A stretch of DNA of 64,000 nt from Hansfordia pulvinata (taxonomy: Eukaryota; Ascomycota; Sordariomycetes; Xylariales), in assembly GCA_006538405.1 (NCBI GenBank), contig BJKQ01000018.1:124001-188000 (forward strand), written 5' to 3'. The notes under the pieces are model-generated. The model had not been told where the DNA came from. It worked only from the letters and a program-made list of their open reading frames with translations, and made no database searches. The translations under genes were made by a program, and so were the position numbers. This document shows positions 57,941-64,000 of the stretch, piece by piece. Position 1 is the first letter of the stretch; each line of letters starts with the position of its first letter.

Positions 57941-58381
57941 TCACCACAGCCCGGTCCACCCGCCGTCGATGCGGTACGCCTGCCCGGTCACGTAGCGGCT
58001 CTCGTCGCCCAGCAGGTACGCGACGAGGCCGGCGACCTCGTCGGGCCGGGCCAGCCGCCGGAACTGCTGCGGCAGCCGGGCGCTGTGGTCCTCGCCGCCC
58101 CACGCCCCCCCCATGACGTCGTTGCGGTACATGGGCGTGTCGGCGAAGGCTCTTTTTCGGGAGGGAGGGGGAAGGGTCAGCAGCTGTGTATCAGGGGAAT
58201 ATGGGAAAGGAGAAAATGAATCAAGAGGTGGTGAGAGTCGGAAACAGAGAGAGAGGGAGAGGGAGAAGGAACGAGATGGAGACAGAATCAGAGAGATAAG
58301 GGGGAAATACAGAGAGATAGGCACCATGACGGAGAGACACACGCGGAGATGAAGAGATGGAACATGAATAGAGAAGTCAAT

Positions 58382-58419
<38 letters not shown>

Positions 58420-59255
58420 TCACGGGCAGACGGCATTCACCCGGACGCCCCGGGCGCCGACCTCGAGGGCCGCCGTCTTGGTCAGGCTGACGACGCCGGC
58501 CTTGGACGCGCAGTACGCCGCCCACCCGCTGGCGCCGACCAGCCCCGCCACGCTGCCCATGTTGACGACGCTGCCGCCGTCGCGGATGCCGCCTTCGCCG
58601 CCGGCCCGCAGCTGCGCCGCCAGGCAGTGGAACACCCCGGCCAGGTTGACGGCCAGCACGCGGGCAAAGTCGGCCGGGTCCGTGTCGGGGATGTGGGCCT
58701 GGGCGCGGGAGACTATGCCTTGGGTGTGTGTCAGTGGTGGCTGATGGGGGAGAAGGGGCTTGTCTGATGGGAGGGGAGTGCTGAGGGAGGTTGAGTATAG
58801 GGGCATTATAGGGGAGGTGAGTACAGAATATACACGCACGCCCAGCCCAGGCAGACAACGCCCAAGACCAGAAGAGCACCACAACTCACCCGCGTTGTTC
58901 ACGCAGCCGTCGAATCCCCCTCCAAACGCACAGGTCGCCTCGTCCACCCACCACCGGACCTGCCCCGGGTCGCACACATCGACCGGCTGGAAGAAGCAGT
59001 GCACCACCTGCGGCGGCCGCTGCTGTGCCTCCCCTCTCACTTCATCATCGCCCCGCCGCTCCTCCACGGCGGCCCGGATCTCATCGGCGAGCCCGACGAG
59101 CCCACGCTCCGGCGCCGCGTCGCTCAGCGACAGCGACGCCCCCCGCGCCGCCAGGTACCGCGCCGTCGCGGCGCCCAGGCCCTGGCCCGCGCCCGTGATC
59201 AGCACCGACTTGCCGGCGAAGGTCTGCGGGGCGGGGCGGCTTGTACGGAGCCCAT
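57941..59255 (-). CDS. Short-chain dehydrogenase/reductase (classical SDR); one-base frame break near start
   Basis: Exons 59255-58890, 58718-58424 and 58151-57941, with GTGAGT donors and introns of 171 and 272 nt, give about 290 residues. Rossmann features: TGAGQGLG cofactor motif, CVNNAG after beta-4, SVVNMGSVAG catalytic serine region, YCASK catalytic Tyr/Lys, RVNAVCP then ADTPMY, and C-terminal YVTGQAYRIDGGW. Likely a cytosolic NAD(P)H-dependent oxidoreductase; the acidic residue ending beta-2 (SLSLSD) favours NAD(H). The substrate is unknown. The first 11 codons from the ATG at 59255 (MGSVQAAPP) join TFAGKSVLITGAG only if one C is added to a CCCC run (59228-59231 or 59233-59236), giving APPPQTFAGK. 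Without it there is no ATG in the right frame; a 23-nt GT..AG alternative is too short for splicing. Neighbour: co-oriented MFS gene. Confidence 0.85.
58386..58416. repeat. GA dinucleotide microsatellite inside SDR intron 2
   Basis: About 15 AG units lie within a few bases of the splice donor (58423). On the transcript this is a CU-rich tract at the 5' end of the intron. Confidence 0.85.
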
Positions 59256-59528
59256 TGCAGGGGGATGGATGCCCGGAGGAGTGATTGGTAGTATAGGACG
59301 GGGCGGAGATGGTATCGCGCGAGGTGGGAGGCGTGTCGTGTGCGTTGTTGGCGTATCTGTCTGTCTGTCTCTTTGTCTGCTCGTCGGTTTCCGTGAATGC
59401 GTATGTCTGTCTGTCTGTCTGTCAACTCGCAGCTGACCCGTGGCTGATGCATACACCGAAGCGCATCCTGTCTCGGGCCCAGGTCTCGACCGACATCGCG
59501 GCGCTCTTATAGGCCGCAAGCAAAAGCC

Positions 59529-59563
<35 letters not shown>

Positions 59564-60604
59564 GGCCCCCAATCCCGAACTCCGCTCCCCCATCCCACAT
59601 GTGCCGCATCCCGCGTCGGCCCGGGCTCACAGAAGGGAGGAGCCCCGAGGAAGCCCGGACTGCCCGAAACTGCTCGTGCCCCCGTCGAAAGGTCCTCTGC
59701 ATGCGGATGCCTGCAACCCGGAAGCGAGAGCTCGGCGCGAAAGAGGGAGGGATCTCCCACGTCAAAGGGCTGATGGGACGGGGAGGGGAGGGGGGCTCTG
59801 GAGTGAGACGCGGCGTTGCATCGGCCGTCACACTCGGGGCAGATCACTTTACATACTTCGGTGTTTCCCAGTTGACCTTTGCTCTCGCAACCCCGCCTCA
59901 GCCCCCCCCCCCTGCCCTGCCCGCAGTATGGGGAGTGCTGGGTCTGTCGTCGAGAGATCGCCGGAGGGGGTGGGAGGTTCTGCAGCCCGATTCCGGCGAG
60001 ACTGGCCTACGAGGCATACAGTCTGCGTTCATGCCCGCGCGCGCGGAGGGGTGTTCCGAGGCTTTTTCCTCTCTCTAGGATTGGGGGGGGGGGAGGGGGC
60101 GTCTTTCGGCCTCTGGGCGTCGCGGAGGTCCGTAGGAAATGCAGCAGTCCTTGAGGGTCTCGGGGAGGCGCCACACTGTGTCCGTCGTGCGATTATTTGG
60201 GCACCGTCTGGATTATGTACGAGTATGGCAGTTGGTCTACTGTCGAGTATAGTTACAAGAGTACGCTCCCAACGGCCGCAGGCTTCTCCTGCATTCCGAG
60301 TGGTCTATATCTTAAACATGCGTTCTATACGAGTACCCCCAGACAGGTGGGGGAGTCTACTATAAACGAACGCAAGCACGGTGAAGCCCCGGCCTCTACT
60401 CGTACTCTGGGGAGGTGTGCGTCCGAGACACGCGCCTCTCTATCGACGGGGCCCGCGCAGAAAGAAAGCCACGAGACTCCCACGTGCACGCTACGCCGTG
60501 TGAGCCGCCGTCTTCGTTGAGGGGGGAGGGGGGCCTGTGAAACGCTGGCTGGCGGAGGTGGAGGAGATATTTGCACGCCACGCCGGCCGATGGGTCTTGG
60601 GGAT
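59256..60604. other. 1.35-kb intergenic region
   Basis: SDR promoter side and MFS 3' flank. Contains TGTC tetramers (about 59357-59422), C32, and three TACGAGTA/TACTCGTA octamers (60218, 60328, 60397). No gene seen. Confidence 0.55.
59530..59561. repeat. C32 homopolymer
   Basis: About 32 consecutive C, the longest homopolymer in the window, roughly 275 bp upstream of the SDR start. A G-quadruplex or i-motif is possible; the true length is uncertain. Confidence 0.8.
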
Positions 60605-62733
60605 CTATTGGGTTTCCGGGCCGTCCTCGCTGGTGCCGTTGTGCACGGCCGCGTCAGCTTGGTTGGCGACCTGCTCGCTTGCGCTTTCGTCTTCGTCTCC
60701 GTCTTCGTCGTCGTCCTCTTCTTCGTCATCGTCATCGTCATCGATTCTCTTGCCGTCGGCTGGGGGCAGCCGTGCGAAGAAGAGCAGGGTGAAGCCCAGG
60801 GCGGCGCAGGCCTTTTCAACACAAAAGAGTTCAGTTAGCCGCGGCGAATCACTCAAGGGACTCGGTGGAGACGATGGGCGCGTTCGGGGCTTCCCACCCG
60901 CCGCGGTTTTGCTTGCAAGATCTCACTCACCGCGTTGCAGAAGAAGGTCAGGTTGGGCCGGCCAATCTCGGAAAAGGCGGCGAAGATGATGCCGAACAAG
61001 CCCTGCGTGGCGAGGAAGGCGGTGCTCTCGACCAGCGTGATGCCCGCGATGGCGTCCTGGCGGCGGCCCGGCGGCGTCATCTCGGTCATGCAGCCCTTGG
61101 CCGCGGGGCCGAGCCCGAGGCGAAGGGGAGGAGGTAGCCGGCTGGTAGGTTTTTTGTCAGTCGTCTCGATTTTTCTTGTTTCTCTCTCTCTCTCTCTCTC
61201 CAAAATCACCGAGTTTTACGGTCCAGGGGAAAGGACGAGTACGGTGTGGGGGAAAGGACGAACCCAAGAAAATGTGCCAGCCCTTGGAGCTGAAGCCGGC
61301 AATCATGGTGACGACGGCGTCGACGACCTGGCTCCACTGCACAAACAACAGGTCGAAGCCCGTGTTGGTGTCCTCGGCGTCGTCGCCCTCGGCGACATCC
61401 ACCTCCCCGGCCGGCGGGCCGTACCACGCGCGGCCGGCGGCGATGATGCGGGGGAAGGCGGCGTAGAGGAAGACGCCGCGGATGAAGCTGTTGCCGCTCA
61501 TGAGCCAGCCGTTCTCGGCGGTGCTGAAGCCGAACAGCGAGGTGCCCTCCATCTGCAGCAGGATGGGGGCGTAGCCCGAGGCGAAGACGCCGATGAAGAT
61601 GCCCAGCGCCAGGAAGATGAGCCCGTGGTTGGTGACGACCCGCCCGGACGGCAGGCGGTAGCGGTACGGGCGGATGATGCGCAGCGGCGCGAAGAAGGTC
61701 TGCAGGCCGGAGGGGGGGCCGGTCTTTTTCGTCTTCTTGCCCGTCGTCGTCGTCGTCGTCGTCGTCGTCTTCTTCTTCTTCTTCTTCTTCCCCCCGTCTG
61801 TGGCCGTCCCGGCGGCCTGGGCGTAGTACGACGGAGACCTCTGCAGGCACAGGCCGGCGTAGACGGTGCAGGCGACGTACAGCAGGACGGACACCTCGAA
61901 GGGGCTGCTGATGCCGTAGCGGTCCGCCAGCAGGCCGCCCCCTGGATCATATAGACATTAGCAAGGCAAGTCATGAGAAGATCCGGCACGGATGTATACA
62001 CATGTCTATGAGGATGGGGATGGGCACACTACTCACCCAACAACCCCCCCGCCGTGCCCAGCATGGTGACGCCCTGGAGCTGGCCGAAGACGGCGGTGCG
62101 GTGGCGGGGCACGACGGCCTCGCTGACGGCGGTGTTGAGGACGAGCTGGTAGCCGCGGGGCCCGCCGAGGGCGCCGACGAGCTGGAAGACCTGGAAGAAG
62201 ACCTGGCCCGGGCGGCCGCCGAGGCGGATGCCGGCGATCTGGGTGGCGCAGCGGACGCCGAGGCAGACGGTCTGGGACATGAGGGCGAGGGGCGTGCCGA
62301 GCGTCTTGATCAGGTAGCCCGAGACGAAGAGGTTGATGACGCCGCTGAACGAGGTCGTCATGCCCAGGATGGAGACCTGCTCGGCGGTGCCCGCGTTGAT
62401 CTCGGGGCGCGCGCAGCGGTCTGCCCCGTCTGCGTCGGGGCCAGAGAAGGCCGCCGAGGAGGGCGGGTGCTTCTCGTAGTAAATATCGCACTCCATCAGG
62501 CGGAAGACGTAGATGATGGACACCTGCGCCAGGCCGAGGGTGAAGCTGACAATCAGGCCGGCCAGCAGGATGCGCGACGCCGGGCTGAGCAAGGGCGCTG
62601 CCGCCTTGCCGGGGGCGGCCTCCGGGACGGCCGGCGCAGTGTCCGGAGCCGCTGCCGGAGCCGGTTCCGGAGCCGGGGCGGGCCCGCCGCGGCTGTCGAG
62701 TAGCGGCCGCGTCTCGTCTGCTGCCGCTGCCAT
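60605..62733 (-). CDS. Major facilitator superfamily transporter; one-base frame break in exon 3
   Basis: Exons 62733-62037, 61941-61264, 61141-60931 and 60811-60605 give about 597 residues. A disordered Ala/Pro N-tail precedes ILLAGLIVSFTLGLAQVSII, FSGVINLFVSGYLIKTLGTP, GLLADRYG (MFS loop 2-3-like signature), LIFLALGIFIGVFASGYAPI, DAVVTMIAGF, ATQGLFGIIFAAFSEIG and ACAALGFTLLFFARLPP. The central loop carries Lys7-Thr9 encoded by a compound microsatellite, and the C-tail is an Asp/Glu run. In exon 3, AGYLLPFASG and LGPAAKGCMTEMTPP are in different frames; one extra base in the run at 61114-61116 joins them. The intron 2 donor is the unusual GTTCGT at 61263, chosen because it keeps WHIFL-AGYLLPF. 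The substrate is unknown; the protein is probably a plasma- or vacuolar-membrane exporter. Confidence 0.82.
61740..61790. repeat. Compound GTC/TTC microsatellite within the MFS coding sequence
   Basis: Adjacent GTC and TTC runs on the plus strand encode the Lys7 then Thr9 tracts of the MFS central loop in frame. Unit changes would only alter loop length. Confidence 0.85.
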
Positions 62734-64000
62734 GATGGCTGCCGGAGGGGGGGTTCGGGACAAGGCCGGATCAGATCAGAGCAGTCAAGTCTCGGTAGTC
62801 CGGAGGCGGCCGTGGAGGAGGCGGCGGGGGATCTGGGGGTGAACGGCTGCCGACTTGGTATAAAGATGGGTTGTCGTCGGAGCACGTGGGCGGATCAGAG
62901 GGGGGGTGGTTAAAAGAATGAAAACAAAACAAAAAATCAAGAATTAAAAAAAAAAAAAAAAAGGCACAGCACAGCAGAGTGGCGGGGCGGGACCACCCCC
63001 TAAGCCTACTACTACTACCCCTACCTTACCCCTACTACCCCTACTACCCCTACTAATCGCCCACTGCCGAGTCCGTGGGCATTGTTCGGGGGTTGCGACT
63101 CGTCGACTCGACGCGCCCGACCCGACCGGTACGGGGCCTGCGAGAATCGGCGGATAGCCCACCCCCGTTTACTTCCTCGTCGTACCTGCTATTCTTCTTT
63201 TCTTCTTACCCACACAGCCCGCCGGCTCTTTCGCGGAGTTAACGGATGGAGGGACTGTGGGGGCGTGTCCACCTCTTCTCGTGCTCTCGTCGCGTCCAAT
63301 ACTACCCCGTGATCCTACACGAGCCATCCCGCGCGGCGCGGCGCCCCGCACTGCTGCACTGCACACACCGCCGTCTCCCTGGCTTTCTGTCCACTGACGA
63401 CATGTAGGTAGACTCTGAAGCCCGGCCGCGTGGGTGGTATTCGCGGGGCCGTCACTGGCTGGGCTGTTGGCTCGTTGAATTGGGTCGGCCTGGAACGAGT
63501 ATACCGGCCCCAACGCCGCCGATACGTAGTACCCCCCCTTCACCTCCGGCCCGCTCGGCACTTCGACCGCCGGACACACACCGGGGCGCCATCTATATGT
63601 ATGTAGTCCCCACTGCCTCTGCAGAACCGCGGCGCCATCCGATCAACAGCAGCAGCCAGGGTTTCGAGATGGTGGCGTTCCTCCCGGTTGTCCGTCTGGA
63701 CGATCGATCCCAACCGTCCCGTGTTGTATGCAGTACAGCAGGCCTGCCTCTTCCCATTGGTGATAATGCAGCCATGAACTCAATAGGCCAACAAGCAGAC
63801 AGGCAGACAGGCAGACAGACAGACAGGCAGACAGACAGACGGACAGGCATACAGACAGACACACACACAGACACCACACAGTCCGTCAAGGTTTCCGGCC
63901 CATGTCGCCCGCCATGCGCCGCCAGCAGGGATGGATGCCCTCTCACGGCGTCCGTACAACCATTAGGTGGTGCACTGGGTGGTAGCGAGATCGGACCGGG
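62734..64000. other. 1.27-kb right-edge intergenic region
   Basis: Promoter side of the MFS gene: poly-A tract at about 62945-62962, then CTAC/CCCCTACTA tandem stretches at about 63005-63055, and CAGA tetramers. No gene seen up to the edge. Confidence 0.5.
63795..63869. repeat. CAGA/CAGG tetranucleotide microsatellite
   Basis: Interrupted CAGA and CAGG units, about 75 bp, followed by CA repeats. The same tetramer family (as TGTC/TCTG) occurs near 59357-59422 and in shorter form at 5147-5162 and 56400-56411. Confidence 0.8.

Noticed and set aside
57941..62733. Secondary-metabolite gene cluster
   Set aside because: An adjacent SDR and MFS gene alone are not enough; no synthase, P450 or pathway regulator is visible.

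Overview
The window looks like nuclear DNA of a filamentous ascomycete, most likely a Sordariomycete. It is GC-rich. Introns are short (mostly 49-70 nt) with GTAAGT/GTGAGT/GTATGT donors, CTAAC/CTGAC branch sites and CAG ends. Fungal markers include a SomA/Flo8-type LisH regulator, a Byr3/Gis2 zinc-knuckle protein, a Tom6-like peptide and a PTS1-tailed citrate synthase. I count 15 protein genes, all with visible start codons; one runs off the left edge. Intergenic gaps are long (0.7-8 kb) and full of microsatellites. I found no convincing tRNA, rRNA, transposon ORF or CRISPR array.

Layout. 1-2658 (-): P-type cation ATPase, 3' end cut off. 7406-8149 (-): small secreted protein. 9787-10689 (-): single-pass membrane protein. 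11923-13992 (-): two-TM low-complexity protein. 19310-20538 (-): U5 snRNP 40K-type WD40 protein, divergent from TRAPP subunit Bet3 at 21425-22077 (+). 22078-30395: 8.3 kb without a supportable gene, ending in the pyrimidine-rich leader of the SomA/Som1 gene (30396-33104, +). 37238-39105 and 40811-41979 (+): two orphan genes that may be distant paralogues. 45998-46733 (+): seven-knuckle Byr3/Gis2 protein. 48777-50177 (-): acidic-tailed conserved protein, divergent from the Tom6-like gene (50885-51185, +). 52626-54140 (+): intronless GltA-type peroxisomal citrate synthase. 55169-56016, 57941-59255 and 60605-62733 (all -): secreted protein, short-chain dehydrogenase and MFS transporter.

The genes do not form an obvious pathway: housekeeping genes (splicing, TRAPP, mitochondrial import, glyoxylate/acetyl-CoA metabolism) are mixed with lineage-specific ones. 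The SDR and MFS genes are adjacent and co-oriented, but no cluster backbone enzyme is visible.

Two whole-window observations stand out. First, six genes each need exactly one extra base, at or next to a short G/C run, to restore an otherwise convincing reading frame. This points to systematic homopolymer under-calling in the assembly, or much less likely to multiple pseudogenes. Second, the octamer TACGAGTA/TACTCGTA occurs about 20 times (about 2 expected). It is mostly intergenic and often sits in inverted pairs; two loci carry identical 9-bp arms with unrelated loops, which looks like a dispersed hairpin element.
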